From Conus ventricosus (lineage: Eukaryota; Mollusca; Gastropoda; Neogastropoda; Conidae), in assembly GCA_018398815.1 (NCBI GenBank), contig CM031603.1, positions 6,455,950 to 6,519,949 on the forward strand: DNA of 64,000 nt, given 5' to 3'. A model generated the notes under the pieces. The model ran no database searches and was not told the origin of the DNA. It saw only the letters and a program-made list of their open reading frames with translations. Below are positions 47,179 to 59,422 of this stretch, one piece after another; the stretch's first letter is position 1; each line of letters starts with the position of its first letter. A program made the translations under genes and the position numbers.

Positions 47179-47834
47179 TGTCTTGACCCCTTCCAGGCTT
47201 CGGGAGAGACATACGACACACAGACACCACCAACCCTATCCCCCTGATCATGCTCAACTCCCGGGAACAGAGAGCTGAGCACTGCAGGGGTTTACTTGGC
47301 CAGCAAGGGGACTGTCTGTCTTGGCCCAGCCCCAAGAAGGGGAGCCGATTAGTACACCCGGGCCAAAGTGTACTCCCTGTCTAGGAGAGGTCCGAGCCAA
47401 AGTGATGTGTTGAGAGCGCTGGCCCTCTCAATCACCAGGATCTCATTCCCCTCCGACACAGGTCGCACCGCACGGCAAACGCGGCGGATCTTAAGAGACC
47501 ACAGAGAGAAAAGGAGTGTGGAAAAGAAGACTTGAAGGGGAGACGAAGATAGAAAAGGGCCAAATAAGGGAGGCAGAAAACAAGAAAAGGAGAAAGGCGG
47601 GTTACTCTTAGTCAGGATCCTCACCCTTAGCCTATCTGACATGGGAAGCCCTACCAGGGGCATCAACTCCTTACCACGTTACGCTTAGGCCAAACAGCAT
47701 CTGCACCTCTCAGGCCTAGAAGCAGTATGAAAAAAACAGCCTATCTCCAAGTATTGATGCCCCCGCCAGCAGAGCCTAAGGGATCACTGGACCACGCAAA
47801 CCCTCCGACCACAAGGTCGTAACCCCCCGGAGGG
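47179..47834 (-). promoter_or_regulatory. LINE 5' untranslated region (probable internal promoter)
   Basis: About 650 bp between the 5' target duplication and ORF1, GC-richer than the flanks. I-group LINEs carry an internal promoter here; no specific promoter motif was identified. Confidence 0.5.
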
Positions 47835-48395
47835 GACCAGTGCTAAAACAATGATCTAAGTGCAGTTCATCAAACGCTGCCTTCTACTCCTAGTTTACCC
47901 AGTTACCCAGCTGTGCTATAAAAGCATGAACTGGATAAAGCAAATCAGTTACTGGATTTAGGTAACCAGCTTACTGTACTGTGCTTTAAACTGGTCTAAA
48001 CAAAGTTCATCGCACACTGGATTCTAGTTTCCCCAGCTAGCTGAACCGTGCAAACTGAATGACCCAGATCAAGTTGATGGGACAGGCTGTGAAAGAAGTC
48101 ATGGACAAACAGATCCAGGTCTGCACCTGCACACGCAGGTTCTCCTTCCTGCTGACCATCCTTCCTGCACCTGCATGGCTCTAACTGGTCAGTCTTGACT
48201 GTCCATTCCATAAAACTTTCCTCTCCAATACTGCCGGCAGGATTTGTTGTTGTTTTTTCCCCCTAAAATCTTGGGTGTCTTGACAAACTAGAACCAGCTT
48301 CTCCGACTGCTACATCTGCAGGTATCTTCAGAAACATTTCTGACAAAAATAATGTTAATAGTACTAATAATAGTGGGTGTGGATTTTGGCACCTG

Positions 48396-48404
48396 GTGTG
48401 TGTG

Positions 48405-48475
<71 letters not shown>
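48396..48475. repeat. (GT)n microsatellite, copy B
   Basis: About 80 bp; the same site in copy A is about 410 bp. Confidence 0.95.
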
Positions 48476-49682
48476 TGTGTGTGTTCGTGCGTGCATGTGT
48501 GTGTGTGCATGCCTGTGTGTGTACATGCTTTATCACTTACCATGTGTATCACTGGAAAGAGAATCAATATTATGCACACACACATACTTAAAATCGCTTA
48601 CAAAAACTTAATATTGAATTGAATATTTTAAGTTATTTAAAAAAAAAAAAATGATTATATAAATCATACTCATACTTAATCACAACAGTGATTTTGACTT
48701 AGCACAGTGAAACCTGGTTGTCACTTACGACCAAAGCCTGCGTGTGTCAGGGAAAATTTATTTTTGTGTCCCGTGATAAGTCAAGTCTATTAATAAATGT
48801 TCTAAAATGTCAAGTCTACTCTATAATTAAATGGTAATATCATTTCTGATAGCGCTAACTTTACCACATGTTATACTAGTATACCAATTTTGTCATTTGT
48901 GTCATTAATACAGCAACTTGAAAACACTAAATTTGACTCATTCACAGCAACTGACATACAATAACTTCAATTAACAGACTCAACTGTTGTCAAATCAACA
49001 TCCCGAGTGACAGAACTGAGAAAAAAAAGAAGAAAAACAGACCTGAAAGTCAAGTCTCTTAACGAGTGTAATAAAAATGAAATATCAAGTAAAAATAAAA
49101 TAAAATCGAGGGTTGACTGCCAGAATCCAGTATCTCATATACACATATAGAAGAGAGATACTGGGTTCTGGCAGTCAACCCTCGGACTATGTGTAATCCA
49201 ATCTAGCAAAATCTTCATCTTTGTGTTGGTCTTATAGTTAAATACATGTATCAGTCTTCATGATTATGTTTCCGTCCTCGATTTTGAGCCAATCAGCTTG
49301 AAGGCATGTAAAAGAAAGTTGGTTGATTACTGAGTATTTTGTCGATTTGATTAAAATTGTCACTGCCTTCAACTTTCACACAAGCACCAAGGACTACACT
49401 CAGGCACTGGTGTTCATAATACATCAGAGCTGGCTGGGTGAGAGGGTCACACACAGAAACGAGGTGAAATTCTCTTTAGACTTTAAACAATAAATACTAC
49501 TGAGGCCAACTCAGCCCTACAATAAATAAACACTAATGAAGACAATTGGATTACGTGTGGATCAACATGTTACTAGTGAGTAAATGTGTATTTATAAGCA
49601 TAATGTGCAAAGACAAAGTCATCAATACAAGATTTTGTGGGTTTTGAACATGAATGATGAAGCACAGTTAAGGAGGCTAATG

Positions 49683-49712
49683 TCACACACACACACACAC
49701 ACCACACACACA

Positions 49713-49749
<37 letters not shown>
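49683..49749. repeat. (AC)n followed by a long G run
   Basis: CA units at 49683-49711 then about 34 G with a single A near the end. Confidence 0.9.
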
Positions 49750-49899
49750 GGGCTCTAGACTACATAGTACAGGAAAAGAGGTGTAACAAGACAGACAACT
49801 TGAAAGACCCACTTTTCCAAACCTTTTTTTCGTTTAAAGAAAAAGACCCTAATGCAGAATAGAGGCTAAATCTTGTAAATCGTGCTCAAGTGGGCTTGT

Positions 49900-51509
49900 G
49901 GAAATTGGTCTTTTTTTTGCAAGAAAACTGTCTTTTAACAGAAAACTTGCTTCACTTCAGCTTTGCTAATGTTATTTGTATCTTAAAATATTTTGTAACT
50001 GTGCACAAGAGATGACAAAGACAAGACAACACTTTGCCCACCACGTGCATTTTTTCCCCCTCTTCTCTTTCTCTCCTTTACAGAAAAAATAAAAATACTG
50101 TATGTGAGTGTTTTGTCCAATCCCCTGTACTTTAACCCAACGCAACAGCGGACGGGGATGGTGGAGGGAGGGGGGGGGGGAGGGGGAAAGGTGTATTTAT
50201 TTGATAAACTTTTTTTTTACATGCAGTAAACAAACGAACAAAGTGTCAGTGCACCCCCAAACTAGATGTGAATAAACCAGAGGTTTGCAAAAACGCTACA
50301 AAAATAAGACAGCAAGAGAATGTCTGTCCATGTCATTTAAAAACAACCGACAATGCAGGTGATGTGTGACCCACGTCAGAAAAAAAGATAGGGAAAACAA
50401 AGAGAGGATGGAACCCCCCTGTTAAAAAAAAAAAAAAAAAAAAAGGAAAGAAAAAATGGAAAACAGTGGGGTTGGGGACAAAAAAAAAACAAAAAAAAAA
50501 AACAAAAAAAAAAAAAACCCGTGAGGGGAAAAAAAAGTTGTGTGCACAATAATAATAATGATTATTTATGGTGCTTAACTTACAATTTACACCCTAAATG
50601 CTTAATTTACAATTTACTCCCCAAAAGTGCTTAAAAATAAAAAAAAGGGTAAAGAAAACTAAATAAACCCAATAAGAGTGAATTAAGTACGATGCATCTA
50701 AAAACAGTGTGTATATTGACACCCCCCCTGAAAACCCAACACACAAAAACCAACAAACAACACACCACACCCACACACACCAGGAAACACCACACAACCA
50801 TAATCACGAACAACTGTTGCATAAAAACACAACACACGCGTGTGCACCGCACCACACAGCACACCATGTGACATCCCTGCAGGAAAAACGGGAATTCTCC
50901 AACCATTGCAGCTTGTTCCAGCCTAATGTTGTCCTTCATTGTTTGAGAATTTTTTGGGAAAAAAAAAAAAAAAAAATTTTCGAAAAGAAACCCAAACAAG
51001 CAGTGCATAAAAAACCCCCTTTTCATGGTGGGGTGGGTAAAAAGAGGGAGCTGATGGTCGAGGGGAAATTTTTTTTTTACATAAACGTACTTGGAACAGC
51101 AAAGTGTTTATCGCGGACACAGCCTAATGGCGTGGCTTGGAGTTGGAAGTAGGGTGGCTCGCTGGCGGGTAAGAAGGGAAATGAATTTCTGCACTTTCCA
51201 AAATTGGATAAGTTTCCCCCAGCAGACAGGAAAAAGGTGTTACACTCCCAATGACTAAATTTTTTTTGCTACAGCTTGAAAGGTCTTTGTTCAGCCGGAT
51301 TTTCTTTTTTTTTTTAATTTTTTTATTTATTATAGGGAAAATAATTCAGTTCAGTGAAGGAAAAGGAGGAAAAGGGAAAGGGGGTGAATCCCATCTTCCA
51401 TTTCCAGTTCCAATGGGGAAAATACGTGAACCCAAACACTAGTTATTTGAAAAAAAAAAAAAGAAAAAAAAAATTTTTGGGGGACTTCCCCCAAACAGTA
51501 TTTTCTTTT

Positions 51510-51556
<47 letters not shown>

Positions 51557-52000
51557 CGCAATTTTAAAAAGTAAAGTGGGGGGCAAAAATGCAAAGCGCC
51601 AGTTTTTCTTGATCATTTTCCCATATTTTCAAAGGAATCTACTTTCCACTCATTCATCTTTTCAAATTAAATGGGATTAGCAGTCATCAGGTAAAATGTA
51701 GCATGATGCTAGCACAGAAAGTAAAGAAAAACGAATCTTCTCATTTTTGAGGATTAGGGCAACCCTTTTTTAAGTGTATAATTCATTTTACAGATTTTAA
51801 AAGAAAAGCTTCTTTTCATAAAAGTTTATGCCCTTAAACTGAAAGGGCAAAAAAAGTTTACTTCCCCTTTTCCAAAAAAAATTTCCCCACCTTGTGCTCC
51901 CATAATTTCCCCATGGCAAAATTTCACTGATAAGATTCCCCCTTGGAAATTCCGGGGACTTTCTCCTTTGGCTGTGATGTGTGGTGTGGGGTGTGTGTGT

Positions 52001-52038
<38 letters not shown>

Positions 52039-53821
52039 CATTCAGTTTCTTCGTTTAAGCCCCTTCACTAAAAGGGAATCAGACGATGTGTTGAAGTTAG
52101 GGAAATTGATTTTAATCTGTGGTTGTTTCTTAAAAAATGTTTGTTAATTTTAAACATTTTTTATGACATGATTGGATTGGAGAGGGCCCAATACGGGACA
52201 AAGTGTGGATTGAGGTGTGTTGTTGTGTGTGGTTTTGTGTGTGTTGTGGTTGTGTTTTGGGTGTGTGTGTGTGTTGTGGGTGTGCTGGTGTGCATGGCAG
52301 GTGTGTGGGGTTTTGTGGGGTTTTGTGTGTTTGGTGTTGTGTGGGTGTGGTGTGTGGTTGTGGTGGTGCGCAGGTGGGTGTGTGTGTGTGTTGTGTGGGG
52401 GTTGTGTGTTGTGTGTGTGTGGTGTGTGTGTGTGCCCGCGCCTTTTGTATGAAATGTTCAATTTTTGGAATTAGGCAAGTACACTTCAAACTGATGTGCA
52501 TAGCAGCAAAGTACTGTAAGTAATGCGTAACATTAAAGGAAATGGTTTGTTAGGGGAAATTTTTTGTGATTCGTGTAGTATTTTTGGTGTGTGTTTTGTG
52601 TGTGTGTGTGTTTTGCGTGCGTGGTGCGGCTGCGTGCGGCGTGCTGCGTGGTGTTTGGTGTGTGGTGTACTTGTCTCAGGTCAGTGAAATTTTTCCCCTA
52701 AAAATTAGGGGGTCAATTCAGAAAAAAAAAACTCACCTTTTCCCAAGTTTTCAGGGGGTCCAAATATTTGGGGGGCAAAATTAAAAACTGCTAAAAAATG
52801 TAGTAAATTGCAGCTGCAAGCCCAAAAACCCCCACAAACGGCCCCGCTGGCTCCACACATAAATGAAAAGAAAAAGGGGAAAGAATAAGGGTAGAAATAC
52901 TTTAGAAAAGAGGGGTTTTTTAACAGACAGAATTTTTACATTAAAAAAATTTTAAAAAATTTAGACATAGACAGTGAAAAAAATCTATATATTCGTCTCC
53001 TGTGTTTTGAAAGTGTTATAAATAACAAAGTAATGGGACCTACATATCGGTTTTAAAAAAGGAAAAATTTATTTGGGGGAGGATGCCTTTCGATCATATC
53101 ACAAAAAATTTACTAAGAAGCCTTTTTTTTTTAATGTTTACTATCTTACACTTTCAGTATGACCAAATTTCCATTGCCCTGAATGATCTCGGGAAGCCCC
53201 ATCGAACCTCACGAAATGTAGATGGCCATTTTGCTTGGGCAAACATTCATACGTCCCGAACAGAGCCTTTTTAATTTTCCGAAATGGCATTTGATCCAAT
53301 CATTCGACTTTTTTTCCACTGGCTGGATTTTCACCCCCAGCCCAGCTGAACGCGATTTGTTTGAAAAGCAAAAATTTTTTAAGTTTTCCATGCTTTTCCC
53401 CCTTTGGAATCACATGGCTTGTGGTCCCCCAAAAAGACTGGATGGCCTGTCCTTTTGATGACTTTGTTTTGGGTTTTAGTAGGAAATGTTCCAAGGGAAG
53501 TGTCACAATTCAAATGTTCAAAACATTTAGGAAATTTCGTTTTTAAATTTGGGTCGTGGTGGTAAGGTGAAAGCCCTTTTTGCGTGATGCGCTGCTCGGT
53601 TTGTATTGCGTACAGGGGGAAAAACGTGCGTGATGGTACAGGAAAAATCCTGGCATGGAAATTTTTGGGACGTTTTGTGTGCCCTTTGGGCCCGAATTCC
53701 CGTGCGTCAGATGGGGGTTTTGCATCAAAGGTACATTTGTGCGAAAAAAATTACAAATGTGTGTAGCATTTCATTTAGAGCTTATATTTGCTTGGATTTG
53801 TGCTTTATAGTATCAGGTGTG

Positions 53822-53856
<35 letters not shown>

Positions 53857-54650
53857 GGGGTGTGTGGTTTGTGGTTTTGTCAGAGAAAAGGAGAGAGAGA
53901 GGAGGAGAAGAGAAGAGAGAGAGAGGAGAGAGGAGGAGAGAGAGAGAGTGTGTGTGTGTGTTGGGTGTGTGTGTGTGGTGTGTGTGTTGTGTGTGGGTGT
54001 GTGTGTGGAGTGTGTGTCCCCGATATATTTTTGTGGGGTGTAAAGAAATGCCAGTGTTTTTTTTTCATCGGGTTTTTGAACTGTTCCTGTTTGTTTTTAA
54101 TATTTTTCAACATTTCTTGCAAAGATGCAAAAACTCTTCGGGCCATGGGCTTTGTTATTTTTTAAAAAAAGACTGTAAGCGAACACGGAAAAAATACAGA
54201 TAACGTAAAAGCAGACAGACAGACAAACCACAACCCACAACACACACACACACACACACACACACCAACAACACACACATAACCCCACACCACAAAAATG
54301 ATAAATTTTGGATAGGATCGGATAGGAACAGGGGCGTTGTATAATACAACTTTGCCCTTTTTGGCTTTTTTTTTGCCCCCTTTGATGTATTATCCTTTTT
54401 TTTTTATAAAAGTATTTGGGTACTAAACAAAATAGGGTTTTAGTTTCCCCCCCGTTTCTGTGATAGTGAGTTAAAATTTCTTTTTGCAATGGAAAAAAAT
54501 AGTCAAGCTTTTTCTTTGTTGTCCAATGGGGAAAAAAAAAATTAAACGAAGTTTTTGACAAATATGACTTCTTAAAAAAACGCCCCCGCATGGTTTTAGC
54601 AGCAAGGGTTGTGAGATAACTTTTAAAATCTCAATGTTTTAGTAAGTCTT
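49900..54650. other. Low-complexity, low-quality region; no gene supported
   Basis: Contains poly-A (50425-50520), a C run of about 40 (51513-51552), interrupted GT arrays (51977-52037, 52210-52440, 53819-54020) and a (CA)n at 54238-54270. Homopolymer lengths look exaggerated or collapsed and dinucleotide arrays are interrupted irregularly. The missing second coding exon of NOL6 could lie here, but I could not find it. Confidence 0.5.
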
Positions 54651-54651
54651 A

Positions 54652-55431
54652 AAAAAGCAGAAAAAGATGCAATTTTTTGGATTTTTCTAAAGCCCTTTTA
54701 AAGGTTGACCATGAGGGCCTGCGCTTAATTTTGAACAATTGGCATTGGCGGGGTTTTTTCTAAAATGGGGGCCCGATATTCCCGTTGGGAGAACGCAGAA
54801 AGTTGTTGTGGAAGGGTCGTCATCCCATTGTAAACCAGTCTTGTCAGGTGTACCACAGGGAACTGTTCTGGGGCCCTTGTTTTTCTTAATTTATATAAAT
54901 GACATAAGTAGAAATCTCTCTCCTGGAACTACTATAAGGCTTTTTGCAGATGACAGTTTAGTATATAGAACAATCAGAAGCAAGAATGATATACGCATTC
55001 TACAAGAAGATCTAAACGCTTTACAAGAGTGGGAAAGAACTTGGAAAATGGAATTTCATCCCCAAAAGTGCCAAGTGTTGCGTATCCATATGTAACAAAT
55101 GCTCACCAATTAGATCAGATTATTCTATCCATAATACTATTCTTAAAGAAACTAATGCTGCAAAATATTTAGGCGTGATTATAGATGGTCGTCTCAAATG
55201 GAAAGAACATTACAATTTAGTATGTAAGAAAGCAAATAACATCTTAGCTTTCTTATACAGGAATATCAATGACTGCCCCCAAAAGGTTAAAGACGACTGC
55301 TACAAAACACTGGTTAGACCAGTACTGGAATATGGTTGCTCAGTTTGGGATCCTTACCATCTAAAGGACATTGATAACCTTGAAAAGATTCAGAAGAGAG
55401 CAGCACGGTTCGTAACAGGGAACCACATCAG
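54652..55431 (+). pseudogene. Jockey/CR1-group LINE reverse transcriptase, 5' part
   Basis: Encodes a partial reverse transcriptase: FSKA then KVDHEGL, SGVPQGTVLGPLFFLIYIND, RLFADDSLVYR (catalytic FADD), KCQVLRI, YLGVIIDGRLKWKEH and PVLEYGCSVWDPYHLKDIDN, IQKRAARFVTG. One frameshift lies at about 55090. The N-terminal endonuclease and palm start are not recognisable in the noisy sequence upstream. The gene is broken at 55431 by element H3b and resumes at 56887. Exact clade within the Jockey/CR1 group is not certain. Confidence 0.85.
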
Positions 55432-55994
55432 CAGGGCTTAAAACAGGAGGAGGAAAAAACCACTGAAGCTAGGGGGGTCCGGGGGCACGCTCCCCCGGGA
55501 AATTTTTTTTTAACCGAGTGTAAATCTATGCCATTTCGCGCTTTCTGGACATAATTTCAAGAGTTATTTAGTGCATAAAAACTGCTGTAAACACATAATT
55601 ATTACAGGAAGATATATTTGGGACAAGGGAGAAGGGGTTAAACACATAATAAAATGAACACTCCCCCTTTAACTTGAGTGTTTTACAGGTGTTCACCAAC
55701 TATAGTCTTTGGATGAAATCTCACTTCTGGGGTTGCTCAATAGTTTCACTTTTCAGGTTTAAATGATCCCACAATATCAAGTTTGAAGTTGGTGCACACA
55801 AAGTCAGTAACTGCATCAAACACTTTAAAGTTCAGTCTCATATATAACAGAGATCAACTTGTGGAATCAGCACATTTTGAAAGTCACAATATCCAAATTT
55901 TGATAAATGAGAAACTTGTGGAATCAGCACATACTGAAAGTCAAATTTTGAAGTTCCTAAATTATAATAAACACTGAAATACAGGATTTCACAA

Positions 55995-55996
<2 letters not shown>

Positions 55997-56042
<46 letters not shown>
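55997..56042. repeat. (CA)n microsatellite in H3b
   Basis: About 23 CA units at the same place as in H3a. Confidence 0.95.
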
Positions 56043-56044
<2 letters not shown>

Positions 56045-56049
56045 CTTTG

Positions 56050-56727
56050 TCATTTGGGTGTTTGGGTGGTGAAGGCATTAAAGAAACATAGCAAGGAACT
56101 CTGTTTCTTCTTGCTGCTTGCATTGTCTGCACTGTCTTTGCCATCCACCTTCTTGCTTACTTGAATTTCAACCCTATCTTTGTCTGCTGTTTCCTTGCTT
56201 TCTCCTGTCTGGCTTTCACACTCTACAATTTTTATTTCATTCTCATCCACCTTCTTGCTGACAACTTGACTTTGATTAGTTTGAACCCTCTCTTTTTCCT
56301 TGCTGCCTCCCACCTGGCTCGCACTCTCCACATTTTCTATATCACCTCTTTTTTCCCCACAGGATTGCAATGTTCTATCCTGGCACATTTTACTGCTGCT
56401 AAAGTGTCTTCAGTGAGCTTTCTTGTAGTTCCACTCAGCGCCTTGACGTTTGACACGTGCTTCACTGAACGAATGTGATCCTCAAGAGCTTTATTCCCGC
56501 GACCACCGTAACACTTCCCTTAAGCACAGTTTGCACCAAGCTAAACCTGGTGCAATAACTTTGCGAAGAAAGTCTCCAATGACTTCTTCGTCAACTTTCT
56601 GAAGCGTCCACTCCCATTTCCACTTGTTTTTAATTGCAGATTCGTCAAAAGATCGACCCGCATGAACAATGTCTGCGCGCTCCGCCATTTTGTTTTTTCC
56701 GGAAGTCCGACCGGAAACTTCTTCCAA
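56050..56727 (-). pseudogene. Zinc-finger coding remnant of H3b
   Basis: From 56727: MEEVSGRTSGKNKMAERADI, then KWKWEWTLQKVDEEVIGD and APGLAWCKLCLREVL. A one-base frame change then gives YGGRGNKALEDHIRSVKHVS and LSGTTRKLTEDTLAAVK, completing a BED-like Cys-X2-Cys/His-X5-His finger. After another frame change comes a 112-residue Ser/Glu/Lys-rich hydrophilic tail (starting MCQDRTLQSCG). No catalytic domain. The finger resembles that of element H1, so the families are related. Confidence 0.6.
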
Positions 56728-56804
56728 GAATAATCAGGGGCCATAACTTGCGCGCAGTTGCTATGAACGCTTGCAAGCCGATCACGGATACCTTGCTCCT
56801 GTCG

Positions 56805-56840
<36 letters not shown>

Positions 56841-56886
56841 CCTAAATCGCGGAATTCCGCCCAGACGCGGAACGTTTTAAGCCCTG

Positions 56887-57420
56887 CATCAGAGAAAAGG
56901 GGAATACTAGGAAGAACATGAGGAAATTAGAATGGAAACCCTTAGAAGAGAGAAGAGCTTTTATTAAACTTAACACCTTTTTCAAAGGCAGAGCTAAAGT
57001 AATTGATATTACAATGGAACAACTAGTATTGAATAAAAGTAGCACCAGGAGTGGCGGTCAATGTTATACCATACCTGCATCAATATTGACAGCCACTTAC
57101 ATTCTTTTTATCCCAGTTCTGTACGGCTGTGGAACTCACTGCCGGGTGCCATCAAGATTGCCACAGGTGCAATCTCATTCAAAAAACAGGTTGATTCGAC
57201 AGTTTTGAGATCTGCATATTGACGTTTTTCTATTTTTACTTCCCCAGATATTTTATTGAATATCGAGTGCGACCCTTGTTGCCAAGTTTGCTCCAGGGGC
57301 CAACAGTCTGAGTCGCACTGTTTTATGTTATTTTATTCTACTTTTTAACATGCGCGCTGGTGACCTACTCGTTTTTGAGTGAACCAGTATTTTAGGAAGA
57401 AGAAGAAGAAGAAGAAGAGG
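56887..57420 (+). pseudogene. LINE reverse transcriptase, 3' part and tail
   Basis: Continues the gene interrupted at 55431. It encodes KNMRKLEWKPLEERRAFIKL and, after one frameshift near 57120, LWNSLPGAIKIATGAISFKK, the usual end of Jockey/CR1-group ORF2. The frame crosses the H3b insertion exactly if one CATCAG copy and the element are discounted. A 3' untranslated region follows, ending in an (AGA)n tail at 57391-57420. Confidence 0.85.
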
Positions 57421-57890
57421 ATGGTAGCATTGGTGCATAGAACTGGTGAGGGCTGTTCAAACATCAAGGTTTAAGTCAGAACTTTATGCAAAATTGTATA
57501 ATGTGGATGCGCACACTTTTCTGATGTCCGTGTGTTGAGGAAGGCATGCACCAATGCAGAAAACAGCGGAGTTTTCGAATGTACGCACAAAAACTGGGAT
57601 CCTAAACCGGCTTTACCATTTTACATTTGCCCAGGTGACATGCCTACAAATTTGAGTGTTTATTTGACATTGCAGAAATTTTGGCTTGATTTAATTCACG
57701 TGGATCTTTGACTGAAACTTATGAAACAAATTATTTCAGAGCAATGAATGTCGAAAGTAGAAGGGTCCCGAAAGCAGGTAAACATTGCTTTCGAACTGAG
57801 ATCGAAGTTCTCATGTACGTCAAATAGGCTACTGCAAATATATGCAAAGAAAGAATGTTCGTGTGAATCATTTGATGGACATAATTTTAC

Positions 57891-57968
57891 CTTTCTTTTT
57901 GCCTTGCGTCCTCCTTCAGCATCGTCTGCAAACGGCCGTTTCTTCGATGAAACAGTTTGATCGTCCAT
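57891..57968 (-). CDS. NOL6: NOL6 candidate first exon
   Basis: Encodes MDDQTVSSKKRPFADDAEGG then RKAKRK, followed by the donor GTAAAATT in phase 0. A Lys/Arg-rich nuclear-localisation-like N-terminus with acidic spacer is what NOL6 proteins begin with, and it lies upstream of the other exons on the same strand. An in-frame Met seven codons earlier (57989) is an alternative start. Just upstream are CCACGTGTG and ACCGGAAACGG, possible promoter motifs. The link to NOL6 rests on position and composition only, because the next exon (usually with ELY.PPTNEEL..L.E.E.LF) was not found. Confidence 0.5.
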
Positions 57969-58315
57969 AATTTCTTTTGGCAAACCCATCGGCGTCAATG
58001 CGGTTCTTCGTCCCACGTGTGAACAGAACCGGAAACGGTCGCATTTGTATCTTTTTAACAGAATACACACAAAACTCCACTGCCTGTCCATTCAGGCAGT
58101 GTCCGCTGGAGTATCAGCCTGCGTACGCAGAAAGAAAGAAAGAAAAAAAATAACAGAAAACGGCCAATCAAACTCACAAAACAAGCAGCACATCCAAGCA
58201 CTCAAAGGTGCCATTCACTGTGTGACTACACGTTGCCTTGCTTGTTATTTTTAGGTGTTTGCATCTCCCAGTTGTGCAAAAGGTTTCCATTGACACCAAC
58301 AAAATTAACGTATCC

Positions 58316-58480
58316 GCTAATCATACCGATTAAAAGAAGACCTACAAGACTGCCGAAAGATTGTCAAGGAATGAATTACCCTGAAAGACTGAAGTATCCA
58401 AATTTACACTCAAGAAGATTAGGAGGCGGTGTAATCGAGGGCTATATGTACATTAGTATAGTTGATATAAGTATAAACAC
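58316..58480 (+). pseudogene. LINE reverse transcriptase C-terminal remnant
   Basis: Encodes PIKRRPTRLPKDC, MNYPERLKYPNLHSRRL and VIEGYMYI, the decayed form of the family pattern QRRATRL...Y.ERLK.L.LPSL.YRR.RGD.IE.YK. A short relic from a LINE different from the one at 54652. Confidence 0.55.
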
Positions 58481-58614
58481 ATTTTGTCAACAAACAAATT
58501 AGAAGCAATATAAACACATTTTGTCAACAAATTAGAAGTAACGAGTAATTCCTAAAAGTTTTAGTTTCATAAAGGAGGTGTCACTGCATGCACAATAGTC
58601 CATATACACTACAC

Positions 58615-58900
58615 ATTCGGGGTGCGTAGCGCAATCACTACGTATCTAAAGCACTACCAGTTATTTGCCCTACGACCAATAGATCTACGTGTCGTAAACC
58701 ATACGACCCTTTAAAACTACGTGTCCATATCACTACAATTGACCATGTATCGAAAGAGCTATTCATGTTCACGTTCTCTAGAACTACGTGTCTATATCGC
58801 TATGCCCGTTTGCTCTACAGCAGAAAGAAAGAAAAATAGTGACAACAGCCCGTTTGTATGGGGATGGTGTAGCGCAATCACTACTGGATAATGTCAGTAG
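58615..58900. repeat. Degenerate short repeats with ACGTGTC core
   Basis: AACTACGTGTC-TATATC-CTA occurs twice with variants, AGCGCAATCACTAC occurs at 58629 and near 58871, and several TACGACC/ACTACG pieces lie between. The right end is cut by a scaffold gap. The arrangement suggests the sub-end of an unrecognised element. Confidence 0.5.
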
Positions 58901-59000
58901 NNNNNNNNNNNNNNNNNNNNNNNNNNNNNNNNNNNNNNNNNNNNNNNNNNNNNNNNNNNNNNNNNNNNNNNNNNNNNNNNNNNNNNNNNNNNNNNNNNNN
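58901..59000. other. Scaffold gap, 100 N
   Basis: Exactly 100 N. Confidence 1.
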
Positions 59001-59422
59001 GTGCTCGGGGATGGTGAGTGAAACATTCTGAGGGTGACTGTGTAACAAAGGAATTAAAAGCGTGTTTGTTTAAAAACCGTGAAAAATTGTCCACTGATGA
59101 TCATTGGAGTGGTATGAGCTGGAAATGTGTGTGCAAGTCAGTTAAAGTTATTTATATGAACTGGATGTTAAACAATTGATAACACAGTATATTGATATAT
59201 TCGTAGTGTTAATATTACAATGATATGATTGAGAGCATCAATATGATAATGATAACGCAAAGTGCCTGTTTGTATTAATATACAAATAATGCCTGTTTGT
59301 GTTAATATCATATTAATTACACAAACTATGGACAGTGCTGATATCATGATAATACCTCAAGGTGTAAGTAGTATTAATGGTACAGTCATAATCAAAAGAA
59401 CATGATGGTGTGGATTTCACAG

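Larger units (their letters stand above)
41863..47834 (-). mobile_element. Nearly full-length I/Nimb-type LINE, copy-B-specific insertion
   Basis: A 5972-bp element flanked by an exact 12-bp duplication GACCAGTGCTAA (41851-41862 and 47835-47846); copy A has the empty site near 30681. On the minus strand: a 5' untranslated region of about 650 bp, ORF1 (gag-like with CCHC knuckles), a short spacer, ORF2 (endonuclease, reverse transcriptase, RNase H), a 3' region and a tandem GATAA-type tail in place of poly-A. The RNase H domain after RT and the ORF1 knuckle pattern point to the I group, probably Nimb. A truncated relative lies at 20910. Confidence 0.9.
55432..56886 (-). mobile_element. hAT-like element H3b inserted in a LINE
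   Basis: Ends CAGGGCTTAAAAC and GTTTTAAGCCCTG as in H3a. A perfect 6-bp duplication, CATCAG, flanks it (55426-55431 and 56887-56892). 1455 bp. It lacks the TA-flanked insertion present in H3a and so gives that insertion's empty site. Sub-right palindrome GCGGAATTCCGC lies at 56849-56860, followed inward by a T run (56809-56835). The minus strand carries the zinc-finger coding remnant. Confidence 0.9.
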
